Source: Zoogloea oryzae
GTDB lineage: Bacteria > Pseudomonadota > Gammaproteobacteria > Burkholderiales > Rhodocyclaceae
Length of the DNA stretch: 64,000 nt
NCBI RefSeq assembly: GCF_030161255.1
Contig: NZ_BSPX01000005.1
Coordinates: forward strand, 50,492 to 114,491
Reading direction: 5' to 3'
The position numbers were made by a program, and so were the translations under genes. The first letter of the stretch is position 1. The number at the start of each line of letters is the position of its first letter. A model generated the notes under the pieces. The model worked only from the letters and a program-made list of their open reading frames with translations. It was not told the origin of the DNA and searched no databases. Below, piece after piece: positions 17,988 through 30,399 of the stretch.

Positions 17988-19367
17988 TCAGGCCCGCCGC
18001 AGGGCCAGACGCAGGCGCGAGCCTTCGTTGGCGGCGTCCTGCAGGCGGGGGATCTCGGCCAAGAGCGGCGCGCCGATGGCGTCGTCCAGGTCTGCGGCGC
18101 TGCGGATGCGGCGGTCGAACAGCTCGCGCACGATGCTCACCGCCATGCCCAGCAGGGCGCCGATGACGATCGCCAGACCCAGGTTGAGCAGCAGCTTGGG
18201 GCTGGCCGCTTCGGTGGGCGGCACCGCCACCGACAGCACGGCCACGTTGCCCTGGCGCGACTTGCTCTCGAGGCTGGTCTGGGTCAGGCGGGCCATCACC
18301 AGGTCGTAGGCCTTCTGGGCGCTGTCCACCTCGCGCTGCAGCACGCCCATCTCGTCGCGCTGCTGCTTGAGCTGCAACACACGCTGCTTCTGGGCTTCGA
18401 GGCGGCTCTTGACGTCGCCTTCGCGGGCCTGGTTGATGCGGGTGTTGGTGCCCACCACCGCAGCCACGTTGCCGGATTCGGCGCGCAGGCGGGCACGCAG
18501 GGATTCCACCTCACCCTTCACGCGCTGGTACTGGGGATGGTTCTCGCCGAGGTAGCCGGAGAGCTCGGAGAGCTTCGCTTCCTGGCGGGCCAGATCCACC
18601 TTGAGGGCCTGGACCAGCGGGCTGGCGGTGACTTCGTTGGCGCTGCCGCCCTGGCGCTGGCGCGACGTGGTCTCGGTGCTCTGGGCCTGGATGGCCGTGT
18701 ATTGGGTGGAGAGCTCGGTGAGGCGCGCGCTCTCCAGGTCGAGCTTCTCGTCGCCCACCAGGCCGTGGCTGCGCTGGAACTCCGACAGGCGGGCCTGGGC
18801 GGTTTCCAGGTTGGCGCGCAGGGCCTTGGTGTGTTCGTCGAACCATGCGGCCGACTGCTTGGCCGGCTCGATCTTCAGCTCCAGATCGGTCTCCACGTAG
18901 GCCTTGGCCAGCGCGTTGGCGTAGTCGGCGGCAAATTTCGGATCATCGCCGGTGAAGGTGACGGTCAGCACGTTGCTCTCGTGGGACGGGCTCACCTTGA
19001 CGAACTTCTTCAGGCGGCCGGCGATCCAGCGGTCGGCATCGCCCTGCCCGCCCGAGGCCTTCTGCCACTTTTCGGCCCAGCGCGGCATCTGCGCCACCTT
19101 GAGGGCCGCCACCGCCTTGGCGCCGACGCGCTCGCTGGCCATGATGTCGGCCTGGGTGGCCAGGAAGCCCGGCGTCGAGCCGCCGCTGCCCGGATGCACC
19201 ACCAGCGGATCGCCGCCGCGCGCCTCGACCACCACTTCGGACGAAGCCACGTACTGGCGCGGCAGCACGAGGCTCACCACCAGGGCCAGCAGCACCACGC
19301 CGCCCCACACCATGAAGAGTTCCCTGCGCCGGGCCCGGAGTACCGCCAGGAGTTGAGTGATGCCCAT
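17988..19367 (-). CDS. epsF: Chain-length determinant protein EpsF (Wzz/GumC-like)
   Basis: A 459-residue polysaccharide co-polymerase. One transmembrane helix near residues 16-36 (LFMVWGGVVLLALVVSLVLP), a long periplasmic coiled-coil-rich region (about 150-390), and a second helix near residue 410 (LLLNLGLAIVIGALLGMAV), followed by a short cytoplasmic tail. This is the GumC/Wzz topology that sets polymer length and contacts the outer-membrane exporter and the cytoplasmic kinase. It sits 12 bases after epsE and 9 before epsG. Confidence 0.9.
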   Translation of the reverse strand: MGITQLLAVLRARRRELFMVWGGVVLLALVVSLVLPRQYVASSEVVVEARGGDPLVVHPGSGGSTPGFLATQADIMASERVGAKAVAALKVAQMPRWAEKWQKASGGQGDADRWIAGRLKKFVKVSPSHESNVLTVTFTGDDPKFAADYANALAKAYVETDLELKIEPAKQSAAWFDEHTKALRANLETAQARLSEFQRSHGLVGDEKLDLESARLTELSTQYTAIQAQSTETTSRQRQGGSANEVTASPLVQALKVDLARQEAKLSELSGYLGENHPQYQRVKGEVESLRARLRAESGNVAAVVGTNTRINQAREGDVKSRLEAQKQRVLQLKQQRDEMGVLQREVDSAQKAYDLVMARLTQTSLESKSRQGNVAVLSVAVPPTEAASPKLLLNLGLAIVIGALLGMAVSIVRELFDRRIRSAADLDDAIGAPLLAEIPRLQDAANEGSRLRLALRRA

Positions 19368-19379
19368 GTCGGCGTCCGA

Positions 19380-20234
19380 TCAGAAGAGGGCCTCGCGGAC
19401 GACGATCACGTCATCCGCCTGCACCAGGTCGTTGAGTTGGGGGGTGAGCACGCGCACGGCACCGTCTTCGCCACGGCGATGGATGCGCACGCCGCGCTCG
19501 GTGCCCCGCTGGCTGAGGCCACCGCCCATGGCGAGGGCCTGCAGCACGGTCATCTGGCGCTCGATGCGGTAGGCGCCGGAGCGCTGCACCTCGCCATACA
19601 CGTACACCTGCGGGGCGCGATGCACGTAAAGGGTGTCGCCCGCCATCACCGGCAGGTCCTTCTCCGGCGTCCAGGTGACGAAGAGTTCGGTCACGTCGAT
19701 CTCGGCGCGCACCCGGCGGCCGCTGCGCATCCCGGTGAGGATCACCTTGTCGGCGCCCTGGGGCGCCATGCCGCCGGCCAGGGCCAGGGCGTCGGTGACC
19801 TTCATCGCGGTGCTCTCGAGCGGGTAGCGACCGGGCCGGGCCACCTGGCCAAGCACCGCCACCTGGGCGCCGCGCACCTGCTGGAGCACCACCGTGACCT
19901 GGGGCTGGAGCACGAAGCCGCCCTTCTTCAGGCCGTCGGCGATGGCCTTCTCGGCGCCCGCCACGCTCAGCCCGCCCACCTGCACGTTGCCCACCAGCGG
20001 GTAGCTGATCGAGCCGGTCTCGGAGACGCGGGTCTCGAGGCTGAGATCCGGGTTCTGGAAGACCGAGATCTTCAGCCCGTCACCCGGCCCGAGGCGATAT
20101 TCCTGGGCGGCCGGTTCCTGCCCGGCGGCCTCCCGCGCATGGGCCGGCACCAGGCCGGCGACGAGCGCGAGCCCGGTCACCAGCGCGCCCAGCGCCGCCT
20201 TGCCGCGCTTCCAACCTGTCGTCAAAACACCCAC
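19380..20234 (-). CDS. epsE: Polysaccharide export protein EpsE (Wza-like)
   Basis: A 284-residue periplasmic/outer-membrane exporter of the Wza family. A signal peptide (WKRGKAALGALVTGLALV...AHA) is followed by the Poly_export domain (YRLGPGDGLKISVFQNPDLS) and SLBB-like beta-grasp repeats (QVAVLGQVARPGRYPL and VYVYGEVQRSGAYRI). No lipobox cysteine is visible. I chose GTG at 20234 because GGGGAGC lies six bases upstream and it gives a normal signal peptide; the gene overlaps the end of epsL by 13 bases. A TTG at 20258 is less likely. Confidence 0.88.
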   Translation of the reverse strand: MGVLTTGWKRGKAALGALVTGLALVAGLVPAHAREAAGQEPAAQEYRLGPGDGLKISVFQNPDLSLETRVSETGSISYPLVGNVQVGGLSVAGAEKAIADGLKKGGFVLQPQVTVVLQQVRGAQVAVLGQVARPGRYPLESTAMKVTDALALAGGMAPQGADKVILTGMRSGRRVRAEIDVTELFVTWTPEKDLPVMAGDTLYVHRAPQVYVYGEVQRSGAYRIERQMTVLQALAMGGGLSQRGTERGVRIHRRGEDGAVRVLTPQLNDLVQADDVIVVREALF

Positions 20235-21634
20235 TGCAAGCTCCCCGCCAATGTCCAATAGTTGAAACTCTGTGCCGCCTCGGTCGAACTGCGCCGTTCC
20301 CGCGTCAGCGAGGTGATCCAGCGCGTCCGCGGCGTCAGCTGCCAGGTGCCGGCCACCGCGGCCAGCACACCCTTGTCTTCCCGCTGGGAGGCGGTGCTCA
20401 CACCGAAACCGGGGTCGCCCCGGTACTGGGCGTCACGCCATTCCAGGCGGCTGTCCACCCGCAGCTTCGGCGAGTACTCCCACACCGCCCCGAAACGTAG
20501 GCCCTTCACGGCCACGTAGTTCGAGACGAAATCCTGGGCCGGCTCCACGTCGTGGCGCAGCGTGGTACTGATCAGCGTGCGCGGCGTCACCCGCCACTCG
20601 AAGCCGACGCTCCCGTTGTGGCCCGTGTAGTTGTTCTGCGGAAAGCGCTGGTAGCTGCGGCTCACCGTACCCAGCCGGGCCAGCAGGCGCGTTCCGCTTC
20701 GCAGCGGCAGCGTCGCTTCTGCGAAGAATTCGTCCTGCTCGAAGCGCGATTCGCTCAGACCAGTGACCGTCACCGGCGCGTTGGGGTACTGCCCCTGGGC
20801 ACGCCGGCGGGTCACCGCCACCACCGCTCCCGACGCCGGCGCGTAGCGCAGCACAGCGTCAAAACCGGCAAAATCGATCTCGTTGCTGGGCCGCGAGCCA
20901 TCCGGATATCGCCGGCTGCCCTGCCCCACCTGCGCGCCGACAAACCAGTCCGGCGCCACCTGATAAAACCCGCCGGCCGTGAACTGCCGCGTCACACCCA
21001 GGCTGCGCTGCTGCTGGCGGTAGTACGCAAAATCGTCGGTCGCCTCGCGCTGTTCAGCGGAGAGCTCACCCTTCCAGTCCGGCCCGGCTGTCCAGCGCCA
21101 GCGGCCCACGAGGCTGTTGGCGTTGTTGTCCAGAAAACCGAACTCCCGGTAACGCGACACCGCCAGCTCGTAATCGAGGGTGAACTGCTGCCCCGCGTAG
21201 TACTTCTCCAGGCCCAGGCCCAGCTTGGTGGTGCTGTTCCAGTCGCCCATCCCCTTCAGGCCGGCCGCGGTGGCCGCCGCCGCACCGGAGAGCCGGAACA
21301 GGTTGCTGTCGTAGGTGAAGGTTTCGCTAACGCTGATCCGCGAGCCGATGCCCTTGCCCAGCGGCAGGTCGATGGGGTCGCTGCCCCGGTCTTCCGCCGC
21401 CACCTTTGCCGACTCGTCGGACAGCGCCCGGCTCAGCTCCAGATACGGCGGGTCCGGCTCGTCGCTCTCGAAAAGCGGCCCCGGCCTGCGCGGTTCGCCC
21501 AGCATGGTCGAAACGTGGAGGGCCACGCCTTCGCTACCAAAAGCGGGCAGACCTGCCCCGATCAGCAGCAAAACACCCCCGACACGAACACCAAAATCAC
21601 GCAAATCCGCACCCCGATTAGCAAGTTGCAGCAT
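20222..21634 (-). CDS. epsL: EpsL-type outer-membrane beta-barrel EPS protein
   Basis: First gene of the 13-gene operon. After a signal-like hydrophobic stretch (VGGVLLLIGAGLPAFG) the mature part has alternating amphipathic beta strands (such as FTLDYELAVSRYREFGF and SVGFEWRVTPRTLISTTLRHDV) and ends in an aromatic residue (SLQWVF), as outer-membrane barrels do. It matches the EpsL family seen with exosortase-B-type EPS clusters. The start is uncertain: ATG at 21634 (470 residues) or ATG at 21676; neither has a good Shine-Dalgarno sequence. Confidence 0.78.
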   Translation of the reverse strand: MLQLANRGADLRDFGVRVGGVLLLIGAGLPAFGSEGVALHVSTMLGEPRRPGPLFESDEPDPPYLELSRALSDESAKVAAEDRGSDPIDLPLGKGIGSRISVSETFTYDSNLFRLSGAAAATAAGLKGMGDWNSTTKLGLGLEKYYAGQQFTLDYELAVSRYREFGFLDNNANSLVGRWRWTAGPDWKGELSAEQREATDDFAYYRQQQRSLGVTRQFTAGGFYQVAPDWFVGAQVGQGSRRYPDGSRPSNEIDFAGFDAVLRYAPASGAVVAVTRRRAQGQYPNAPVTVTGLSESRFEQDEFFAEATLPLRSGTRLLARLGTVSRSYQRFPQNNYTGHNGSVGFEWRVTPRTLISTTLRHDVEPAQDFVSNYVAVKGLRFGAVWEYSPKLRVDSRLEWRDAQYRGDPGFGVSTASQREDKGVLAAVAGTWQLTPRTRWITSLTRERRSSTEAAQSFNYWTLAGSLQWVF

Positions 21635-21810
21635 CTTGAGGGAGAAGCGGACGAAATCAAGCCAAATTTTACGCATTTTGCAAAAGCACCGGCGTTCTGC
21701 ACAGTTTTTTGCAAACAAATTCACATATCCAATAAATTTGACATTAACAATATCGAACTTGCAGTACATTCCGCATCGACCAGACAACCATCGGGATACA
21801 ACAGTCCGCC
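21635..21810. promoter_or_regulatory. AT-rich divergent promoter region of the EPS locus
   Basis: This gap between epsL and epsB is far richer in A and T than its surroundings. On the minus strand TTGTTA-17-TATGTG is a candidate promoter for the operon. On the plus strand a TTGACA occurs at 21738-21743 but I see no good -10 at normal spacing. The regulators are unknown. Confidence 0.4.
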
Positions 21811-23202
21811 ATGCAGGCCGCCATCGAACGACAGGCGCCGGGCATCAAGCCCCACCTGTCCCTGATCTCCATCTTCGAGGCCCTTCTCGACCCGATCGCC
21901 TTCTCCGGCAGCCTGCTGGGGGTGGCGAACTGGTTTGGCGTGGGCGGGCAGCCTGCCTACGCGGTGCTGGCGATCACGGTGTTCCTGCTGGCCCAGCCGA
22001 TGCCGATGCACATCGACAGCGGCCTCAAGGCGCTGTACCGGGGAAGCTGGCTGAAGGGGGTCGCGCTGTTCGGCATCCTCACCCTGATCGGCCTCTTGAC
22101 GGGCTTTGGCAGCGCCTACGCGCCAGAGGTACTGCTGGTGTGGTTCGTGGTCGGGCCGGCGACGGCCGCCCTCGCCCGCCATGCCGCCCACACCTTCACG
22201 CCGATGGTCATGGCCCACGCGGGCTACCGCCAGCGGGCGGTGATCGTGGGTGCCAGCCACGCCGGCCTGGCCGTGGCCGACCGTCTCGAACGCTCCCGCC
22301 GCGCCGGCAAGCGCCTGCTCGGCTTCTTTGACGACCGCCATTCGAGCCGCCACGCCCGCGCCGGCATCCACCATCTGGGCAAGATCAAGGATCTGGTGGA
22401 CTACGTGCGCGACAACGACGTGGACGTGATCTACATCGCCCTGCCCATGAGCAGCCAGCCGCGCATCCTCCAGTTGCTGGACGAGCTGCGCGACACCACG
22501 GTGTCGATCTATTTCGTGCCGGATTTCTTCATGACCGACCTGATCCAGGCGCGCATGGACGACCTGGGCGGCCTGCCCGTGGTGGCGGTATGCGAATCAC
22601 CGTTCACCGGCGTCAATGGCCTCTTCAAGCAGGCTTTCGATTTCATGCTGGCGGCGGCCATCCTGGTGATGATCTCGCCGCTGCTGGTGGCCATCGCCAT
22701 CGCAGTGAAGGCCACTTCGCCGGGCCCGGTACTGTTCCGCCAGTACCGCTACGGCCTCGACGGGGAGCGCATCCTGGTCTACAAGTTTCGCTCCATGAGC
22801 GTCTGCGAGAACGGCGACACCATCACCCAGGCCCGGGTGGGCGACAGCCGGGTGACGCCTCTGGGCGCCTTTCTGCGGCGCACCTCGCTGGACGAGCTGC
22901 CCCAGTTCATCAACGTGCTCCAGGGCCGCATGAGCATCGTCGGCCCGCGCCCCCACGCTGTGGCCCACAACGAGACCTACCGCAAGCTCATCAAGGGCTA
23001 CATGATCCGCCACAAGGTGCGCCCGGGCATCACCGGCTGGGCCCAGGTGAACGGTTGCCGGGGCGAGACCGAGACGCTGGACAAGATGAAGCGGCGCATC
23101 GACTTCGACCTGGAATACCTGCGCAACTGGTCCTTCCTGCTCGACCTGCGGATCATCCTGCGCACCGTCGGCCTGATCCGCAAAGACCCGAACGCTTACT
23201 GA
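21811..23202 (+). CDS. Undecaprenyl-phosphate glucose phosphotransferase (initiating phosphoglycosyltransferase, EpsB/WcaJ type)
   Basis: A 463-residue polyisoprenyl-phosphate hexose-1-phosphate transferase that starts the EPS repeat on undecaprenyl phosphate. An N-terminal half with four membrane helices is followed by a Rossmann-like CoA-binding-like domain (RAVIVGASHAGLAVADRLERS). The catalytic bacterial sugar transferase domain covers about 270-463: helix FDFMLAAAILVMISPLLV, then VYKFRSM, RTSLDELPQFINVLQG, MSIVGPRPHA and VRPGITGWAQVNG. The Asp-Glu in LDELPQ is the catalytic dyad. Transcribed divergently from the rest of the EPS operon. Confidence 0.92.
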   Translation: MQAAIERQAPGIKPHLSLISIFEALLDPIAFSGSLLGVANWFGVGGQPAYAVLAITVFLLAQPMPMHIDSGLKALYRGSWLKGVALFGILTLIGLLTGFGSAYAPEVLLVWFVVGPATAALARHAAHTFTPMVMAHAGYRQRAVIVGASHAGLAVADRLERSRRAGKRLLGFFDDRHSSRHARAGIHHLGKIKDLVDYVRDNDVDVIYIALPMSSQPRILQLLDELRDTTVSIYFVPDFFMTDLIQARMDDLGGLPVVAVCESPFTGVNGLFKQAFDFMLAAAILVMISPLLVAIAIAVKATSPGPVLFRQYRYGLDGERILVYKFRSMSVCENGDTITQARVGDSRVTPLGAFLRRTSLDELPQFINVLQGRMSIVGPRPHAVAHNETYRKLIKGYMIRHKVRPGITGWAQVNGCRGETETLDKMKRRIDFDLEYLRNWSFLLDLRIILRTVGLIRKDPNAY

Positions 23203-23220
23203 GGCCGACCTGAAAATACG

Positions 23221-23249
23221 AAAACGCAGCCTGCCGAGGGCTGCGTTTT
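23221..23249 (+). terminator. Rho-independent terminator after the initiating glycosyltransferase gene
   Basis: An 11-bp stem (AAAACGCAGCC with GGCTGCGTTTT), a seven-base loop and a continuing T-run, 19 bases after the stop. Confidence 0.9.
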
Positions 23250-23273
23250 TTTGCTTCAGGGGGAGCGCGCGCG

Positions 23274-23342
23274 GTAGGTCGGACTTCAGTCCGACATCAC
23301 GGGTTGAGCAGGCAGGGGTTGTTGGACTGAAGTCCGACCTAC
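23274..23342. repeat. Dispersed REP-like inverted repeat, copy 1
   Basis: Two 22-base arms in opposite orientation flank a 25-base spacer. Each arm contains the near-palindrome GTCGGACTTCAGTCCGAC or its complement, which can itself fold; the right arm has one substitution. A second copy lies at 62726-62805. Position between a terminator and the end of a convergent gene is typical of REP/BIME elements. Confidence 0.85.
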
Positions 23343-23379
23343 AGGGGCAGGACACTTCGTCTGCCCGCAACCGACGGAC

Positions 23380-24792
23380 TTACAGCGTCAAGCTGTCGCC
23401 GGGCTTGGGCAGCATCACGTCCTTCCAGCCCAGCCGGTCGCGGATGGCCTGGGCGAAGGTGGCCGAGGCGCCGGCCTCGCCGTGGATCACGCAGGTGTGG
23501 CGCGGCGGGGTATGAACGCCGCCGATCCAGTCCAGCAGCCCGGCCTGATCGGCGTGGGCCGACAGCCCGCCCACCGTGTAGACGCGCGCCCGCACCGGCA
23601 CCGGCTCGCCAAAGATGTGCACCAGCCGCGCCCCATCCACCAGCCGCCGGCCCAGCGTGCCGGCTGCCTGGAAGCCGGCGATCAGCACGCTGCATTCGCT
23701 GCGCGGCAGGTTCTCCCGCAGGTGATATTTGATCCTCCCGGCCTCGCACATGCCGCTGGCCGAGATGATGATCGCCCCGCTGCGCACGTCGTTGAGCGCC
23801 CGGGAGGCTTCCACGTCGGCCACGAACTCCAGCTTGAGCTTGTTCGGGTGCACCTTCAGCCACTCGAGCAGATCCCGCGTCTCGCTGTCGAGCAGCGCCG
23901 GGTGGGCCAGGGTGATGCGCGTCGCCTCGTTGGCCATGGGCGAATCCACGAACACCTTGAGGGGCTCCAGCCTTCCCTGCCGCACCAGATCGGCCAGGAT
24001 GTAAATGATCTCCTGGGTGCGCCCCACCGCGAAGGACGGGATCACCAGATTGCCGTGGCAGGCCCGGGTGCGGCCGATGGCGGCGATGATCTCCTCCTCG
24101 GTCTCGGGCAGGGGGCGGTGCAGGCGGTCGCCGTAGGTGGATTCGATGAGCAGCAGGTCGGCCGACGGGATGATCTTCTCCGGGTCGTTCAGCACCGGCC
24201 GGTCGCGCATCCCGATGTCACCCGAGAACACCAGCCGGCGCGGCCGGCCCTCGCCCGCGGCGGTCACCTCCAGCCATGCCGAACCCAGGATGTGCCCCGC
24301 ATCATGAAAGCGCACCGCGATGCCCGGCGCCGGCTCGATGGTCCTTCCGTAGGGCGCCGGCTGCAGCAGGCCGAGGGTGGTCTGGGCCTGGGCCACGGTG
24401 TAGAGCGGCGCCGCCACGCCCCGCTCGCTGCCGCCCCGGCGGTGCTGGTGGCGCAGCTGCCACTCGGATTCCTTCTCCTGAATGTGGGCGCTGTCGGGCA
24501 GGAGCACCGCCAGCAGGTCGATGGTGGCCGGCGTGGCGTAGATCGGGCCGCGGAAGCCCAGCACCGCCAGCCGCGGCAACAGGCCGGAGTGGTCGATGTG
24601 GGCGTGGGTCAGCAGCACGAAGTCGATGTCCCGCACGTCAAAGCCGAAATCCAGCGCCCGGAGGTTCTTGGCCCGGGCCTCGCGCCCGCCCTGGAACATC
24701 CCGCAATCGACCAGGAAGCGGACATCGCCGACTTCCACCAGGGTGCACGAGCCGGTCACCTCGCCGGCCGCGCCAAAGAAACGGACTCGCAT
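23380..24792 (-). CDS. MBL-fold beta-CASP RNA exonuclease-like protein
   Basis: A 470-residue metallo-beta-lactamase fold protein with an inserted beta-CASP domain and a C-terminal RMMBL segment, as in RNA-processing nucleases (CPSF/YsdC-like). Zinc motif LTHAHIDHSG, motif 3 DAGHILGSA, motif 4 FSGDIG; beta-CASP IPSFAVGRTQEI and SASGMCEAGRIKYHL; RMMBL GGLSAHADQAGLLDW and VIHGE. The ATG at 24792 has a near-perfect AAGGAGGTG ten bases upstream, which decides the start. Likely a cytoplasmic RNase; the RNA targets are unknown. Confidence 0.9.
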   Translation of the reverse strand: MRVRFFGAAGEVTGSCTLVEVGDVRFLVDCGMFQGGREARAKNLRALDFGFDVRDIDFVLLTHAHIDHSGLLPRLAVLGFRGPIYATPATIDLLAVLLPDSAHIQEKESEWQLRHQHRRGGSERGVAAPLYTVAQAQTTLGLLQPAPYGRTIEPAPGIAVRFHDAGHILGSAWLEVTAAGEGRPRRLVFSGDIGMRDRPVLNDPEKIIPSADLLLIESTYGDRLHRPLPETEEEIIAAIGRTRACHGNLVIPSFAVGRTQEIIYILADLVRQGRLEPLKVFVDSPMANEATRITLAHPALLDSETRDLLEWLKVHPNKLKLEFVADVEASRALNDVRSGAIIISASGMCEAGRIKYHLRENLPRSECSVLIAGFQAAGTLGRRLVDGARLVHIFGEPVPVRARVYTVGGLSAHADQAGLLDWIGGVHTPPRHTCVIHGEAGASATFAQAIRDRLGWKDVMLPKPGDSLTL

Positions 24793-24951
24793 TTGAACGC
24801 ACCTCCTTGACGAATCGAGCATGAACCCGGCCAAGACGGATTGCAATGGCGCGCACTTCGCCGACCTCGCCCCATGCCGCGGACCCGCTGCCGGGGCGGA
24901 CTAGATATGGGCCTCGACAACCCCCGACAGCCCTACCCGCAGTGCCCCGGC

Positions 24952-24981
24952 TTGACACGCCGGATACCACCCCCCTACCAT
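24952..24981 (+). promoter_or_regulatory. Candidate sigma-70 promoter of the riboswitch-nrdAB transcript
   Basis: TTGACA and TACCAT separated by 18 bp, just before the cobalamin aptamer. Weak NrdR-like sequences lie upstream at 24898-24913 and 24930-24945, offset by 32 bp. Confidence 0.6.
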
Positions 24982-24989
24982 CCGCCTCG

Positions 24990-25162
24990 TCATTGGTTCC
25001 CCGCAAGGGGATGAAAAGGGAAGCTGGTGCGAGGCCGTCGCCTCAAATCCAGCACTGCCCCCGCAACTGTAATCGGCGAGTTTCGTGCCCCCCACTGCCA
25101 CTGGATGCGCTCCGGGAAGGCTGGCACGAGGCGACGACCCGAGAGTCAGGAGACCTGCCATG
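24990..25162 (+). ncRNA. Cobalamin riboswitch 1 (upstream of nrdAB)
   Basis: All the usual blocks are in order: GGTTCC, the GGGGATGAAAAGGGAAGC core, GCCCCCGCAACTGTAA, CCACTGG, CCGGGAAGGC, and the B12 box AGTCAGGAGACCTGCC at 25144-25159, a perfect match to the consensus. Binding of a cobalamin should reduce expression downstream. The target, a B12-independent class I RNR, fits the known logic of B12 repressing the B12-independent isozyme. Confidence 0.95.
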
Positions 25163-25290
25163 GCCCATTCCTTCAGTGCTTTTGGGGCGGGGTGTCCCTG
25201 AAACGAGGTGTCTTCCTGTCGCCACCGTGCGCCAGCGCGGATTGCAGGGCTTCCGCCCGTGCGTTGACGCCGGGCGCGGCTCCAGGTCCT

Positions 25291-25320
25291 CGATTCTCCG
25301 CCCCCCAATTCGGAGAATCG
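25291..25320 (+). promoter_or_regulatory. Shine-Dalgarno-sequestering hairpin of riboswitch 1
   Basis: A perfect 10-bp stem (CGATTCTCCG with CGGAGAATCG) encloses a ten-base loop. The right arm contains the GGAG that serves the TTG start at 25323. It is a ready-made translational off-state for the upstream cobalamin aptamer; there is no T-run, so transcription termination is not suggested. Confidence 0.8.
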
Positions 25321-25322
25321 CC

Positions 25323-29167
<3,845 letters not shown>

Positions 29168-29235
29168 CCCGGCCAGCGCCTGCCCGGCGCCGCGCAGCCG
29201 GCGCCAAGCCCGATCCCGGGCGGCTGCACCCCCTG

Positions 29236-29445
29236 CGACAGGTGCCTGGTTCCGCCCTTCCGGCGAAACCGGGTGAAACGGGAACGGGGTACGCGGCGGC
29301 CAGTCCGCCGCCAAGCCCCGGCTGCCCCCGCAACGGTAGGCAAGTGCGGACCCTTCACGGCTGGCTTCTCCCGAAGCCGCCCGCCACTGGATACGTCCGG
29401 GAAGGCGAAGGGTCAAGACTTGCGAGCCCGGAGACCGGCCTGCCG
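29236..29445 (+). ncRNA. Cobalamin riboswitch 2 (upstream of acyl-CoA thioesterase)
   Basis: A second complete aptamer: GGTTCC, CGGGTGAAACGGGAAC, GCCCCCGCAACGGTA, CCACTGG, TCCGGGAAGGC and the B12 box AGCCCGGAGACCGGCC at 29425-29440, again a full match to the consensus. It begins about 70 bases after nrdB ends. Downstream stem-loops (29461-29476 and 29491-29508) could form the expression platform before the CAGGAG of the thioesterase gene, but which one sequesters the start is unclear. Confidence 0.94.
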
Positions 29446-29529
29446 CGCCACGCCATCTGCCCCACCGGGCAGGTGGATCTGCCATCGACCGTCCGCGGGG
29501 TAGCGGACAGTCCGACCAGGAGCCTCACC

Positions 29530-30399
29530 ATGTCCCACACCCACACCCCGGCCACCGCGGCCCAGCCCCTTCCCACCACCGCCGACGACGACCTGCGCGA
29601 TCCCCTCGACCGCCTGCTGCCAGCCCCCGCGCCGGGCGAGCTGTTCTCCCTCGTCGACGTGGTCTTCCCCGGCCAGTCGAACCACCACGGCACCCTCTTC
29701 GGTGGCGCCGCGCTGGCGATGATGGACAAGTTCGCCTTCGTCCTCGCCAGCCGCCGGCTGCGCCGCACCGTCGTCACCGCCGCCCTCAGCCAGACCCACT
29801 TCCGCTCACCAGTGCCCGCCGGCCATCTGGCCGAAGTGAGCGGGCGGATCGTCCGCACCGGGCGCCGCTCGGTGGACGTGGAAGCCCGCCTGTGCGCCGA
29901 GGACATGCTCACCGGCGAACGCACCCTCTGCCTCACCGGGCATTTTGTGATGGTGGCAGTGGGCGACGAGACGGAATCCACCGAATCCATCCCCCTCCTC
30001 GACGCCGTACCCGCCGACGTGGTGCGGGTGGTGGAGATCGTCTTTCCCGGGCAGGTCAATCACCGGGGCATCCTCCACGGTGGGCAGGCCCTCGACTGGC
30101 TGGGCAAGGCCGCGCTGGTCGCCGCCACCCGCCGGGCCCGCAAGCCGGTGGTGATGGCCTCGAGCGAGACCCTCGACTTCGTCGCCCCGGCCCGCGTGGG
30201 CGACATCGTCGAGACCCGCGCCCGGATCAGCTCGGTGGGACGCACCTCGCTCTGCGTCGAGGTGACCATGACCGCCGAGACACCCCGGCAGGCCGGGTCG
30301 CGGCTGTGCACGCGGGCATCGTTCGTCTTCGTGGCCATCGACGAAGCGGGCCGCCCCACGCCGGTCGGCGCAGCCCATCAGTCCGGGAGCGCGGGATGA
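29530..30399 (+). CDS. Double-hotdog acyl-CoA thioesterase (ACOT/YciA type)
   Basis: A 289-residue cytoplasmic thioesterase of two tandem hotdog domains that would hydrolyse acyl-CoA to acid plus CoA. Domain 1 has VVFPGQSNHHGTLFGGAALAMMDKF; domain 2 repeats the pattern as IVFPGQVNHRGILHGGQALDWLGKA. The acidic residue after the GG helix differs between halves (MMDK versus LDWLG), so as in mammalian ACOTs a single composite site is likely. ATG at 29530 has CAGGAG eight bases upstream. It lies directly behind cobalamin riboswitch 2, an unusual target. Acyl specificity unknown. Confidence 0.88.
   Translation: MSHTHTPATAAQPLPTTADDDLRDPLDRLLPAPAPGELFSLVDVVFPGQSNHHGTLFGGAALAMMDKFAFVLASRRLRRTVVTAALSQTHFRSPVPAGHLAEVSGRIVRTGRRSVDVEARLCAEDMLTGERTLCLTGHFVMVAVGDETESTESIPLLDAVPADVVRVVEIVFPGQVNHRGILHGGQALDWLGKAALVAATRRARKPVVMASSETLDFVAPARVGDIVETRARISSVGRTSLCVEVTMTAETPRQAGSRLCTRASFVFVAIDEAGRPTPVGAAHQSGSAG

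Noticed and set aside
17163..20261. Very long open frame on the plus strand opposite the epsE-epsG genes
   Set aside because: High GC leaves antisense frames open; its translation is His/Gly/Arg-rich without domains, and the minus-strand genes have clear motifs. The same reasoning removes long antisense frames over nrdJ, acnB, nrdA, cheA and the CapK genes.
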